A stretch of DNA of 64,000 nt from Uloborus plumipes. Taxonomy: Eukaryota > Arthropoda > Arachnida > Araneae > Uloboridae. Made by a program: the position numbers and the translations under genes. Below are positions 20,761 to 33,431 of the stretch, one piece after another (position 1 is the stretch's first letter; each line of letters opens with the position of its first letter). The stretch is taken from NCBI GenBank assembly GCA_038373865.1, contig JAXGGA010001027.1:1-64000 (forward strand), written 5' to 3'. The notes beneath the pieces were generated by a model. That model was not told the DNA's origin. It searched no databases and worked only from the letters and a program-made list of their open reading frames with translations.

Positions 20761-22684
20761 CAGGGTGAGTTTGATCGAATCTGCCATACGAAAAGGGGTG
20801 ATAGAAGAGCCCAAGTGAAGTATAGAACCATCCATTAACGGTATCAATTCTTAACCGTAACCGAGTGATATTATATTTAAGAAAAATTCGCAAAAAAAAC
20901 AAAATTTTGAGAAAAGACCAATTTCTAAACTTCCTGTCGGACTTACATACAAAATAAGTACATATTTGGAAAGAGCAGACAAAATCCTTTAAAATGACAC
21001 TTTTTTCATCAAGATAGTCGCACTTCACAGTGAGTTACAAGCTTTCAAACACTGGAAACACTCAAAAATGAAATTTCATCAAACTTTTCAGTCAAAAATT
21101 TCAGAAACAACCGCGTGAGCTACAACCGGTCAAATGCACCAAAAACTTTCCCGTTTCACTAGCTTTCAGATGATACAACAGAAAATCATATTGAGCTTCA
21201 AGTTCAGCAGATATTCTGGCTTTTGTTTGAAACAGTATGAAAATCGTCCTTTATCAGAATATGGAAACCAGCAAAGAGTCAGACTTTTATGTTCTAAATT
21301 TTCTATTTCATGTAAGTGTACTGGTTTATTTCATCAAGAAAAGGAAAATTTTATAACTAAATATTAAATTGTAACACTTCATTAAATTAATAATCACAAG
21401 AGAAGATAACAACACGTAGAAACAAAGGAAGCATTACTTTAACGCGCTCTTCACAAAGAAAAATTCAAAATTAAATGAGTTACACTAACATCTATGAGTA
21501 CATTTACATGTAAACAATCCTCAAAATTGCCCAGAGATACTGAAATTATCATCCCCCACACCGGATAGATGCCCTTGGCTTTTTAAAAGCAAAAACTACC
21601 GTCGCTTTCAATGAAATTTCATTTCTCACTTTTGCTACTGCTCCATGAAGCCAAATGCGCAAGTCCTGCAAACTGGTTGCATCTGAGCAGTAAACTGCTT
21701 GTTTCAAGAATCCCCAAACAAAGAAGTTCACTGGCGTCAGGTCTGGTGATCTAGGTGGCCCAAATGACTAGGTGGCCAAGGAATAGGACCCAAATGACAG
21801 GATGAATGGACTCTATGAAATGAAATTTCATAGAGAGCGACGATAGTTCTCGCTCTTAAAAGGCAAAGGGCACCTATCCGGTGTGGGGGATGATAATTCC
21901 AGTAGCTCTGGGAAATTTTGAGGATTGCTTACATGTAAATGTACTCATAGATGTTAGTGTAACTCATTTAATTTTGATTTTTTTTTTTTGTGAAAAGCGC
22001 GTTAAAGTAATCCTGCCTTTGTTTCTACGTGTTGTTATCTTCTCTTGTGATTATTAATTTAATAAAGTGTTACAATTTAATATTTAGTTATAAAATTTTC
22101 ATTTTCTTGATGAAATAAACCAGTACACTTACATGAAATAGAAAATTTAGAACATAAAAGTCTGACTCTTTGCTGGTTTCCATATTCTGACAAAGGACGA
22201 TTTTCATACTGTTTCAAACAAAAGCCAGAATAACTACTGAACTTGAAGCTCAATATGATTTTCTGTTGTATCACCTGAAAGCTAGTGAAATGGGAAAGTT
22301 TTTGGTGCATTTGACAGGTTGTAGCTCATACGGTTGTTTCTGAAATTTTTGACTGAAAAGTTTGATGAAATTTCATTTTTGAGTGTTTCCAGTGTTTGAA
22401 AGCTTGTAACTCACTGTGAAGTGCGACTATCTTGATGAAAAAAAGGGTCATTTTAAAGGATTTTGTCTGCTCTTTCCAAATATGTACTTATTTTGTATGT
22501 AGGTCCGACAGGAAGTTCAGAAATTGGTCTTTTTCTCAAAATTTTGTTTTTTTGCGATTTTTTTTTAAATATAATATCACTCGGTTACGGTTAAGAATTG
22601 ATACCGCTAATGGGTGGTTCTATACTCCACTTGGGCTCTTCTATCACCCCTTTTCGAATGGCAGATTCGATCAAACTCACCCTA
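20761..22684. mobile_element. 1.9-kb fold-back mariner derivative, copy 1
   Basis: It starts CAGGGTGAGTTTGATCGAAT after TA (20759-20760) and ends with the inverse (CTCACCCT). Arms of about 860 bp (20761-21622 and 21812-22684) are near-complementary, so each arm shows the same short ORF in mirror image. The spacer holds a transposase C-terminal remnant. The same structure recurs at 25170-27079. Confidence 0.9.
21640..21770 (-). pseudogene. Mariner-type transposase C-terminal fragment
   Basis: On the minus strand the frame reads PPRSPDLTPVNFFVWGFLKQ followed by AVYCSDATSLQDLRIWL. This matches the SPDLTPxDFFLWGxLK block of mariner-like transposases. The third catalytic acidic residue is asparagine here (PVNFF). 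The rest of the gene is absent, so it is a fossil of the parent autonomous element. Confidence 0.75.
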
Positions 22685-22780
22685 TATAAATACCATTTCT
22701 GGGACTCTTAAAAATAACTATTTTATTAAAAGTAGAGTATATGTTCTTCGAAAATTCATACAACGAAAACAGGATCTAAC

Positions 22781-22963
22781 CAGTAGCGTACATAGACCTA
22801 GATACGCTCCACCGCAAGATTTGTAAACGCGCCCCCACCCCCAATTAAACTATAAAAAATATTTCTCCCGTAGTGCTATTTTTCCGGATTGTGCGCCCTC
22901 GAACCTCTTGCGACCAACTCCCCTCGGGCCGCGGGGGCTGCGGGGATGCTATGTACACCACTG
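22781..22963. mobile_element. Short hAT-like MITE
   Basis: Ends CAGTAGCGTACATAG and, inverted, CTATGTACACCACTG. Flanks GATCTAAC (22773-22780) and GATCTCGC (22964-22971) agree at 6 of 8 positions, a decayed 8-bp duplication. The interior is GC-rich. Confidence 0.7.
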
Positions 22964-23329
22964 GATCTCGCATATTTAGAGTTTTTGCAGACTGTTTTGT
23001 GTAGCAGCTGATGCTTTGTATCAAAATGAAATTGTCCTACAACTTCTTCTTAAGTTACGTCGTGAACACGTCTTTTTTTTTTTTTTTGCTGTTTTAATAA
23101 CAGTGTACTGTCTGGTTTTCTTAGGTAAAACCTTCCACGTATTTACTCATACTTCAGGTCTTCTCTGATCTTACCAAAATAGGGGTGATAGGAAAGATAA
23201 CAAAAAGGGGAAGAATAATAAGAAGCATTTTGAGCCGTATCAAACAACGTGGAATGATGCTAATTTCAAATACATAGTTTAGTTGAATATGTCAAAAGGA
23301 TAGCAATTGCAAGTTTTAAATTGAAAATT

Positions 23330-23645
23330 TCGGAAAGTTCCCACTCACAACCCATCACCCCTTTTTTAAGTGGAATGGTTCCCGAGTGCTAGACGCAGCT
23401 TTCACGTACGGACAGTATGTACTGTCTAAAATTTTTTCGTGCGACCTAGGCTGTATCTGCGCACGCGCGAAGTCTGTTCGGACTTTCTCGAAATAGGGGG
23501 GAAAAGCAACGAGGAAGTAGAAAGCGAACAAAAGCTGAAGGCATCGGGTAGTGCGCATCCCAAACCTATCACCCCTTTTTCAGATGGAAGCGTCCGTGGC
23601 TCCCAGGCGCACAAAACGCAAACAGACAGTACTACTGTCTGACCG
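23330..23645. repeat. Direct repeat pair of unknown class
   Basis: Two segments about 215 bp apart share CCCATCACCCCTTTTT-type and GGACAGTATGTACTGTC-type phrases (23355-23430 and 23563-23640). The second ends in the near-palindrome CAGACAGTACTACTGTCTG. No ORF is convincing. Confidence 0.4.
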
Positions 23646-24189
23646 CAGATGAGATGGAAAGACAAGCATCCAGTTTACCAGGCGGCATTTATTCAAATAT
23701 TATGAGCGACATATTTCAATAAAAAGTTTCCTTTTCAGTTATCGCTGTTTCGTGTGGCACAATCAGTAGCGTAGCTATGGGGTCCTGCGCCCGTGGCAAA
23801 CTTAAGAAATTGCGCCCCCCCCCCCTAATAGGATCAGCCTGATGGGAGGTCGTTGTGACCTTCCAAAATTTTTCCTTTGCTCCAAAATTTCGATTTATTT
23901 ATTCGGATACTTTGCAGACAATATTGCAACTTTGATATTCTTTTTTCTTTCTTTTAGCGTTTTTAACGATGGTCAGTGTTCCTTTGAGAGCGCTTTTATG
24001 GTTCTACATCAAGTTTTATGAGGGGTTGAAACGAAAAGAAGTCCCCAAACCCAGTAAATGACACTCTCACCAGATGACTAATGCAGCATTTTTAGAAAAT
24101 TTTCTTTCTGTAAATACGTAGAAAGAAGGTACTTCTATCGATTGATCTAAGAAATATGCTTTAAAACTCTACTTTTTCAAGCAAAAATA

Positions 24190-24888
24190 CAGTCAAGTCT
24201 CCATATAACGAAGTCGCAAGGGACCATTGAAAGGATTCGTTATATAGAAACTTCGCTATAAAGGAAATAGTAAATTTCTGTGCTTAATTTTTCAATAGGG
24301 GCTATACATGTGTAAGTAGTACATTAGGTTAATTCTCACTTTACTATTTTTAGAATAAATACATTTTAGCAAGAAATAAATACTGTGCAAATTTTGAAGT
24401 TATAAATGTAACACAGTGAATGAATTAAGAAATAAAACTAATTAAATCAATTTATTAACCTATTAAATTGTATCAGGAATGCTACTCGAATTTGTAGTAT
24501 AATTGGTGAGTTTTTGCAAATTTTTACATTAATTAATTAAAAGAATCAAACCTGAACTTGGTTGACGACACTAGTTTTACTTTAAAAATTGTCCGTGATT
24601 TTTTGCTGCACTTTGGAAACACTTTGCTCATAAAAGTCTTCACATGTGTGAAGTGATTCTTCGCAAAGTAAGCCTTCACAAAAGCAGAAGAAGAAAGACT
24701 TCTATTTTCACGAACATTGACACTTTCTCCCATAAAAACTCCGCAATAGAGAAATTGGGCCATTTGATATTCGTTAAAGGGAGACAAATTTACCTGCTTT
24801 TTTACTGAAACTTTCTGTGTCATAGAAAATGCTTCGTTATATAGAGAACTTCGCTAAATAGAGTGTTCGTTATATGGAGACTCGACTG
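24190..24888. mobile_element. Tigger-like MITE, 699 bp
   Basis: TIRs CAGTCAAGTCTCCATATAAC and, inverted, GTTATATGGAGACTCGACTG are flanked by TA (24188-24189, 24889-24890). A second subterminal copy (TTCGTTATATAGA) lies at both ends. A 96-aa minus-strand ORF (24533-24823) has no family signature I recognise. Confidence 0.85.
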
Positions 24889-25169
24889 TACTAGGTGTTC
24901 ATTCACTAATCGGTCTACCCAGGGATGGATTGAGGGACTCACCATAGGTAAGTTTTCAACATTGAAGTTAAAAACAAGTACTTTTAGATTATTTTTTGTG
25001 CTTGCAGAAGGAAAGTTTAGGGCTGTCTTCAGGATACGTTTCGCATTTGAAGTCCAAAACACATACGCTGTCAACATTTGTAAACCAAGATGTGTTGTAA
25101 AGGATACGTAATAAAATCAATTGCTTCTTCCTTGAAACATTTCTAGATTCGCCCTTGGTCCATCATATA

Positions 25170-27079
25170 CAGGGTGAGTTTGATCGAATCTGCCATACGA
25201 AAAGGGGTGATAGAAGAGCCCAAGTGGAGTATAGAACCACCCATTAGCGGTATCAATTCTTAACCGTAACCGAGTAATATTATATTTAAGAAAAATTCGC
25301 AAAAAAAAAACAAAATTTTGAGAAAAAGACCAATTTCTGAACTTCCTGTCAAACCTACATACAAAATAAGTACATATTTGGAAAGAGCAGACAAAATCCT
25401 TTAAAATGATCCTTTTTTTCATCAAGATAGTCGCACTTCACAGTGAGTTACAAGCTTTCAAACACCGGAAACACTCAAAAATGAAATTTCATCAAACTTT
25501 TCAGTCAAAAATTTCAGAAACAACCGTAGGAGCTACAACCGGTCAAATGCACCAAAAACTTTCCCATTTCACTAGCTTTCAGATGATACAACAGAAAATC
25601 ATATTGGGCTTCAAGTTCAGCAGATATTCTGGCTTTTGTTTGAAATAGTATGAAAATCGTCCTTTGTTAGAATATGGAAACCAGCAAAGAGTCAGACTTT
25701 TATGTTCTAAATTTTCTATTTCATTTAAGTGTACTGGTTTATTTGTTCAAGAAAAGGAAAATTTATAACTAAATATTAAATTGTAACACTTTATTAAGTT
25801 AATAATCACAAAAGAAGATAACAACACGTAAAAACAAAGGAAGCATTACTTTAACGCGCTTTTCACAAAGAAAAATTTAAAATTAAATGAGTTACACTAA
25901 CATCTATGAGTACATTTACATGTAAACAATCCTCAAAAATTCCCAGAGCTGCTGAAATTATCATCCCCCACACCGGATAGATGCCCTTGGCCTTTTAAGA
26001 GCAAAAACTATCGTCGCTCTCAATGAAATTTCATTTCTCACTTTTGCTACTGCTCCATCAAGCCAAATGCGCAAGTCCTGCAAACTGGTTGCATCTTAGC
26101 AATAAACTTCTTGTTTCAAGAATCCCCAAACAAAGAAGTTCACTGGCGTCAGGTCTGGTGATCTAGATGGCCAAGAAATAGGACCCAAATGACAGGATGA
26201 ATGGATTCTATGAAATGAAATTTCATAGAGAGCGACGGTAGTTCTCGCTCTTAAAAGGCCAAGGGCATCTATCCGATGTGGGGGATGATAATTCCAGTAG
26301 CTCTGGGAAATGTTGAGGATTGTTTACATGTAAATGTACTCATAGATGTTAGTGTAACTCATTTAATTTTGAATTTTTCTTTGTGAAAAGCGCGTTAAAG
26401 TAATGCTTTCTTTGTTTCTACGTGTTGTTATCTTCTGTTGTGATTATTAACTTAATAAAGTGTTACAATTTAATATTTAGTTATAAAATTTTCCTTTTCT
26501 TGAATAAATAAACCAGTACACTTACATGAAATAGAAAATTTAGAACATAAAAGTCTGACTCTTTGCTGGTTTCCATATTCTGACAAAGGACGATTTTCAT
26601 ACTGTTTCAAACAAAAGCCGGAATATCTGCTGAACTTGAAGCCCAATATGATTTTCTGTTGTATCATCTGAAAGCTAGTGAAATGGAAAAGTTTTTGGTG
26701 CATTTGACCGGTTGTAGCTTATACGGTTGTTTCTGAAATTTTTGACTGAAAAGTTTGATGAAATTTCATTTTTGAGTGTTTCCGGTGTTTGAAAGCTTGT
26801 AACTCACTGTGAAGTGCGACTATCTTGATGAAAAAAATGTCATTTTAAAGGATTTTGTCTGCTCTTTCTAAATATCTACTTATTTTGTATGTAGGTCCGA
26901 CAGGAAGTTCAGAAATTGGTCTTTTTCTCAAAATTTTGTTTTTTTTTTGCGAATTTTTCTTAAATATAATATTACTCGGTTATGGTTAAGAATTGATACC
27001 GCTAATGGGTGGTTCTATACTCTACTTGGGCTCTTCTATCACTCCTTTTCGTATGGCAGATTCGATCAAACTCACCCTG
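25170..27079. mobile_element. 1.9-kb fold-back mariner derivative, copy 2
   Basis: Same termini, arms and spacer order as 20761-22684, with TA on both sides (25168-25169, 27080-27081). Here the right terminus is an exact inverse of the left (CTCACCCTG). The spacer (about 26033-26212) again contains the SPDLTPV-type remnant. It is nested in the hAT element at 23764-27375. Confidence 0.9.
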
Positions 27080-27383
27080 TATAGACTCCAGGGCCGACAT
27101 AACTGAATTCTATCCTGCCAAATAGATGTAAGCTAACATCAGTGTATCCAACCAAAAGCAACCAATACAAAGTTACACATTCTGCATGGTTTGTGTTGTA
27201 GCGTGGGGGCGCAGTTTGCCATGCTCGGGGCAGTCTATCAAATTTTTTCCTTTTAGTCTGTTCGGATTTGACAAAATTTTATTTATTTATTTATTTATTT
27301 TTGGTCAAAATACCGCCCCCTAGTTTCTGCGCCCGTGGCAAGAGCCACTCCTGCCAACCCCTAGCTCCGCCACTGGGCACACT

Positions 27384-29568
27384 GTATAGAGCACCACGAG
27401 CCAGCAATAAAAGTAAAATGATGAGGTGGCATTATCCAAGTAATTCGAACCATTTTGACTTAACATGTCACAAAAATCAAGTTTTATTTATGGCTGCAAA
27501 GCTAAGATTTAACAATCTCCTCTACAGTCCTAAACCTTGGTATACAGCTATTTCTAGAAAGTGACAAAAGAAACGTCCGTGGAACTTGAAATTTTAACAT
27601 AGCAGTTTTTTTATTTAACATTTTTCTTCTTTAAGTATTTTTGACGTGTATTTTCCCGTAGCATATAAAGTTTCTGATGGTTAATGAAAAAAATAAACGC
27701 AATGTCAGAAAGACGCAATCATTATAAAAAGGATATTGGTTTTAATTTAAAACTACATAGTTTTGAAAAACATCGAGGAAAAGTTGCTTTTCACAAAAAA
27801 TTTTAAAAACTGAAACTAAAAACATTACTTCCAAAAGTCTCACTCTGTGATGTTTTCTAAAAGTCTCTAAAAATCGTGAGAAATAAAATCGTGAGAGTTC
27901 GCGTCTAACTAGATAGACGTTACGGAAATCAGGCTTAACAAGAAAAACACTCAAACACGCCCCATTACGGACAGCTTAGCGCACAGTTTGGTATGCATTT
28001 TCTAAAAGAGGTAGTTCTGAGATATCGTAAACGAGAAGTTGAATTCGAAAACATTAAAAACACCGTTATAAACGATGAAGTAAACAGAAGCCCTTGGGGT
28101 CTTTTAATAGAATTGCTCTAAGTTTTGCTATAACAACCTTCCCATTCCCCCCAGAATGCTTTGCTGTAGACATGGGTACCAGCAGGGTGTGCAAGGACAT
28201 ATATTTACATTCTCTGGCCTTTAAAAAATTAAATAAAAAAGTAACTTGATTTTTTAACTTAAAAAATAATTACTAGCATTATTTTATATTAAATAAATAA
28301 AACTAAGTTTTTTTGAATTAAGAAAAAAAGTACAAAATAAGTGAACTACAAAGGTTCATCATGAAGAATAATTTCATGCAAACATTCATGAGGGGTGGTA
28401 CGGAGATGCATTTTCACACCCTGGCTTTTAAAAACAAAATCAATTAAGAGGAACAAATTACAAAGTATAATTAGTTAAAAGGACAAATTACAAAGAGAAT
28501 TTAAAAAAGGGAACAAATTACAAAACATTTTAAAAACTACGAAATGAGTCATGAAAATTATTGATGTCATTATTTGTGTACACGAGCGCTATAAAGAGGT
28601 TGCACTTTTATCTTTTTTGTTTCAAAAATAAAATTTCATTAATTAAAAAAGGATAAACTAAGTAAAAACTAAATTACAAATAAAAATGTAAAATTAGTGT
28701 TATTGAAAAAACAAAAAAGAATAATAAACAAAAATAGTAGTAAAAATTAGCACAAAAAACAGAAAACGATACAAATTTTTAAAATAATTTTTTTAAATAA
28801 TAGTTTAAAAAAAAAATAAATAAATGCAAAAAAAAATTATTTGTAAAAAAAATTGGTAAATATTTAATTTTATTCCTCCAGCGTCAATGGCTTTGGATGT
28901 TGGCCACACAACGACAACACACTCCGAGATCCCATGATGCTTTTCAGTGGAATTAGTTAGATTTAAATACCGCTACGCAAATGAAGGAAATTTTTTTTCT
29001 TTTCTCGTGATCAAAACAACGAAGAACTAACGAATTAGCACCAAAATTTAAATTCTTTAAATTCGATATAGAGCGAGTAAACCAAATGAAGCAGTACATA
29101 CCCTTTCAACCTACGCCCAAAATGATCGTACAAGAATGGCGGTGATAACAATATAAATAACAATAAAAGCCCATCATTTGAATAATTGGAATAGGAAAAC
29201 CAAGTTTCAATTGATATCCATTTATCTTATTGACTGAAGGTTATGTAATCGGCATTTTCCCCATGGCATACAAGGACGGCTGCTACTCTTATCATTCCGT
29301 TGCTTTGAAAGCATTGATACGAAATTTTTCATCTAAATTGTTATTACGAAATTATTGCTATTGTGCAATTCAGCATCTACATTGGTTGACGATGAATACA
29401 TAACTTTAGCAATAAATTAAATTAAAAAAAAAATCTGAACTATAATAAGACAGCATTGAGCCCAAAGGAGGACTTCTCATATTGTAGAATAAAATAAGTG
29501 ATAAAAAGAACGTCACTCAATGCCATTTTGACCGTAATCCGTATAAATAAAACAGAGTATATGTATAT
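27384..29568. other. AT-rich DNA with A-rich simple sequence
   Basis: Between 28200 and 28860 the sequence is dominated by A-tracts and short AATTAC-type phrases. No gene or terminal repeat was seen. Confidence 0.45.
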
Positions 29569-30243
29569 ACTAGCAGTACCCGCACGGCGATGCCCGTGCA
29601 TTAAAAGGAAGTCAACTGAATAACTTTAAATTCTCTCCAACCCTGTGAAGAAAAATTCTAGTTATATTCTTTTATTCAAATGTGCACAACCTTTTAAATT
29701 CTTCTTAAAGTAAGTAGTGTTAAAGTTCAAAACATTTCGCCAAATAAATCAAAAAGGCTGAAGTTAAGTAAGTAACAGGGGATTTTAATTGTTAAAATTT
29801 AGTCAATTTTCAAGGCTTAACTTAATACGCAAATTTAAACAACTGTGTAATTTCACGGACGAAGGAGTAGCTTGTCTGGAAAATGGCCCTAGTGTTTCAG
29901 TTTTGCGTATAAAGTTGAGCCTTAAAAATCAACTAAATTGGAGTAATTAATATTTTCCGTTCAAATAAACGGAGAGAAACGTGCTAAAAGTTTTTTTCAG
30001 AAAAAGAGCGATATATAATGTTATCGGGAGGGGGAAAGTCCCCCCCCCCCCTCAATTATGCCGGATACACCAAAAATGATACTAATTAATTAATTTAAAA
30101 AATAACTAATTCCAAATTTAGAATTCGGCCTTCCAAGCTCATTTCACGGGGATACGTTCGAATTTTGGGTCTTTAAGTGGTTTGGGAGCTTTTGGCCATC
30201 GGTTACAAACATACGGAGCCCGTCATCTTTATATATATAGATA
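29569..30243 (+). repeat. Arthropod-type dispersed repeat, ACTAGC start and AT-island end
   Basis: Starts ACTAGCAGTACCCGCACGGC and ends CATCTTTATATATATAGATAG. This start and end style is typical of a repeat class widespread in arthropod genomes that inserts into AT islands. A second, truncated copy begins at 30266 (TAGCAGTACCCGCACGGTGA) and shares about 100 bp. No ORF. Family name not assigned. Confidence 0.6.
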
Positions 30244-30645
30244 GAATTGTTTCATCTACACTAAGATAGCAGTACCCGCACGGTGATGCCCATGCAATAA
30301 ATGTAAAGGAAGTCAACTGAATAAATTTAAATTCACTCCAACTCTCAAAAGTAAATTACATTCTTCAATTCAAATGTATAGTACATAGGTAATAGTTATA
30401 TCACATAACACCATACAGCATCCAAGCTAGTTAGAAACCAAAGCTAAAACATTTAATCTTATTAAACTCTATTCTGAAGATTCTCCGTTGCCACTCACAT
30501 TTAATAATGCTGCATCCCTTCCTTTCTTTTCTTTTTTTTTTAACGAAAACAAACAAAATTTTGAAACAAAATAAATGTATACTTATGTACAGTTTTACGT
30601 GAAACTATAGTCCTTGTACACTTAGGTTTTTTCTATCTCGTACTG

Positions 30646-30680
30646 GTAGCTAATGTGAATTCTTATTTCACATTAGCTAC
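30646..30680. repeat. Perfect 14-bp hairpin upstream of hammerhead copy C
   Basis: GTAGCTAATGTGAA (30646-30659) and TTCACATTAGCTAC (30667-30680) are exact inverse repeats with a 7-nt loop. The right arm matches the ACATTAGCT block upstream of copy D, so the left arm is probably the start of an inverted second copy. Confidence 0.85.
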
Positions 30681-30704
30681 AAGTTTTTTTGTCTATCTTT
30701 GCTC

Positions 30705-30711
30705 TATAAGA
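30705..30711 (+). promoter_or_regulatory. TATA-like box upstream of hammerhead copy C
   Basis: CTATAAGAGG, with its first T 19 nt before stem I. The same CTATAAGATG box sits 19 nt before stem I in copies D (34194, minus strand) and E (34296). The constant spacing suggests a promoter belonging to the element. Confidence 0.5.
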
Positions 30712-30723
30712 GGATTTTTACAT

Positions 30724-30808
30724 CCAACTCGGTTACTTTCGTATTCCATGCTGATGAGTGCATAATAAGCACGAAACTGCAGTCCATGGATCGAAATGAC
30801 CGAGTTGG
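30724..30808 (+). ncRNA. Hammerhead ribozyme, type I, complete (copy C)
   Basis: The best copy. Outer stem I is CCAACTCGGT paired perfectly with ACCGAGTTGG. Inner stem I is CCATG/CATGG. The core is CTGATGA (30751-30757), stem II is GTGC/GCAC with loop ATAATAA, GAAA is at 30773-30776, and cleavage is predicted after 30784 in GTC. Stem III is formed by CTGCAG, which is self-complementary, so a dimer may be the active form, as known for several animal hammerheads. All conserved core bases are present. No ORF is nearby, so it belongs to a short non-coding element. Confidence 0.93.
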
Positions 30809-30814
30809 CGGTGT

Positions 30815-33427
30815 ATTGCAAACTATATGTGTTTAGATGGCTGCCAAGTTTACATTACTCACTTCATGACGCTGTAATTTTAGCCATCTATTCTTCGCGA
30901 AACCCACTACATAATTATTATTCATTTTTTGTACCTTAATACTTTATTTATCCGAAAAAAAATGTGATCAGACTTCATTGAATAACTCACTTATATAGCA
31001 ACTCATTTTAAACTTCTGTAAAATAGATTTTTACCGCGGAAAAGTTAGACGTATAAAATGACCAATACAAGCACAATTTAGAGTTGCACGCCTTCTAAGA
31101 CAAAAATACATTTTTTGATCTTAAACTTAAACTTATGGCATTGTCATAAAAAGCATCGTACAAAGTGTTTTTACTTTTTTTTTTCATTTTTGGAATTAAA
31201 AAAAAGTAGTACGCGAGATAGGTAAAATCTCTCAAGACCTGTGCAGGTCTGCCGGATCAGTGATTCCCTGCATATCCATCTCTATAGTTTCCGCACTGAA
31301 AGTAAACAATATATAATTTTATACTTACACTAAGTAAGCATAACTCTGGATACAATATTTTCAGAATCATCTATCTTAAATTGCCAGGTACTGTTGAGAA
31401 ACGGCGTATGAATATTAAGATATTGACACTTACAACTTCAGCAGTCAAATATTTTTAACCATATTACACAAATTAATTAAATTGATATGATTCTTTATAA
31501 AGTTGAAACTTTCCATTTAGAAAAATGAAATTTTGAGCTCTGCTTCTTCAATACCTGTGCTTCTTTTCTTGCGATAAACAAAGTTTTTTTTTATAAAATA
31601 ATTATTAAACGAATTACTGACGAAAAATTTTATCAGAACCATAAGTAAATAAAAATGATTTGTGACATTGTTTCTAGCTCATTATCAAAATTTTATTATT
31701 TGAAATTCAAACAAATTAGAGAGTAAAACGAGGAAAGCTACCCCAAATAGCATCTAAAGACAAGAAAAATTGTTTGATTTTCCTTCCTCATAAAGTTCAA
31801 CGTTCAGCAATTTCAATTTTTGAATTAAATTCTTAATTTATCCTGAAAAAGTAAATCAATAATCTTTCATACTATTACAAGGACATTATTATCTTAAATT
31901 CATGGAGTTCCATTCAACTTTGTCTTTACAATTTCAACAGTCAATTTTGTATTGTTCAAGAACAAATAAATCAATCATTTACTCGAAATAAAACTATCAG
32001 TAAACTATGTCTTAGAAAAGAGTAACTCAAGTTAATGTTGAAACTGGAATTATATGCATTTGAAATGAATAACAGGAGGCGCTATAGTTTACGGCTAATG
32101 GCGGCTAAAAGAGGTAAAAAAACGGGCGATTACCATGACCTTTTCACTAGCTTCGTGGCGTCACAGTAAAAGGCTGACTAAGAGTAAATTTAGATAAGAA
32201 AATTGCATCAATTTGTGTCTTATAAGAACTGCTGTTTTAAGAACTGTAGTTCATATAATATTATACAAATCGGGGGAGAAATCACAATTCATTTTTATTC
32301 CTGAATTGGTTTTCTTTCGTTTCTCCTCGAAAAATCATGCTAAAGTGTTCAGAATTGAATATGACATGTGTTTTGCATAAAAATGAAAATGTACATGGAA
32401 ATAAAATAAATTACGCTTCACTGTAAAAAACATAATCTAATCAAATGTATTTTTATCCAATGCATTTAAAGTTTTTAAAAGTGTAAAAAAAAAGAAAAAC
32501 TTTGTTCACTGCTTCTTGGCGATATCAGTTACTTAAGTTACCCAATTAATTAAAACAAGCTTTTAGCGTTGTTCTAAGAAATGTTGGTGTATTTAATATA
32601 TGTGCAAAAATGAAATGACAATAGGAATTTTGGTGATTAGAATTCCTTCTATGCAAAATGTAAAAACTATTTAAAATGCAAAAATATTTCAAATATTTTC
32701 TTTCATTGTAAAGTTGCAATGTATGCTTATTTTTTGTTCATTGAGACGGCGTTTACAGAAAAACAACGCTTACAGAATTGATTTTAATTGAGAATTTATT
32801 AGTTAACCGTTTTGCTTCGGTTGGGGGGGGGGGGGTCAACCCCGGAGATATTCATGGTGAAACAACTAATTTTTTACGTTTTCCTCCCAAAATGATTTTC
32901 CTAGGCTTTAAAAAATTGAATTGAAACTACATCTGAGGTTGAACCTTTTTTTTTTTTTTTTTGTTAATAATCGTAGCCTACATACAAGGCTGCAACTCAG
33001 CGCTGTTTGAGGCATTATCTTCGTAAGAATCGAAATAATACACTTTCATAGGTTATGCAAGGACGCCCTGAAGCTAAATTTTTTGAAGCGAGGAGAGGGT
33101 GAGCTCGCAATTTTCCAAAGGGAACTCCTAATTTCGCCAAATGAGAAAATACGAGTTAAGCACAAACACTTACATCAAATGAAAAGGGATTCTCGGGCAT
33201 TTCAAAACTGTACTACTGCAATTACGTCTCCAAATTTTCCGAATCTTCCGACAAAATTGCTGAATAAGGGCAATTATGGGGGGTGAGGTGTGACCTCCCG
33301 TTGGGGAGCCCTTGAGATTATGTCGAGCACCTCAGCTGCACTTTTCATCTCATGATGTTTCTGCGAGAGGCCTATTTACTTAACTTTCATCAAAAGACTT
33401 GCGCAAGGGTGGAAGTTTTGACTTAAC
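30815..33427. other. AT-rich DNA, no gene recognised
   Basis: A G-run lies near 32822-32835. Around 33230-33310 the phrase GACCTCCCGTTGGGGAGCCC recalls the dispersed repeat at 61540-61570. Otherwise nothing was identified. Confidence 0.4.
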
Positions 33428-33431
33428 TTAA

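Larger units (their letters stand above)
23764..27375. mobile_element. hAT-like element hosting two nested transposons
   Basis: The left end is CAGTAGCGTAGCTATGGGG and the right end CCCTAGCTCCGCCACTG, roughly inverted. Flanks GGCACAAT (23756-23763) and GGCACACT (27376-27383) match at 7 of 8 positions, an 8-bp hAT-type duplication. It contains the Tigger-like MITE at 24190 and the fold-back element at 25170. About 1.0 kb of its own sequence remains, without an ORF. Confidence 0.7.

Noticed and set aside
21134..26703. Four near-identical 77-80-aa ORFs starting MHQKLS
   Set aside because: They are mirror copies in the arms of the fold-back elements; no family signature, and sequence symmetry explains their conservation.
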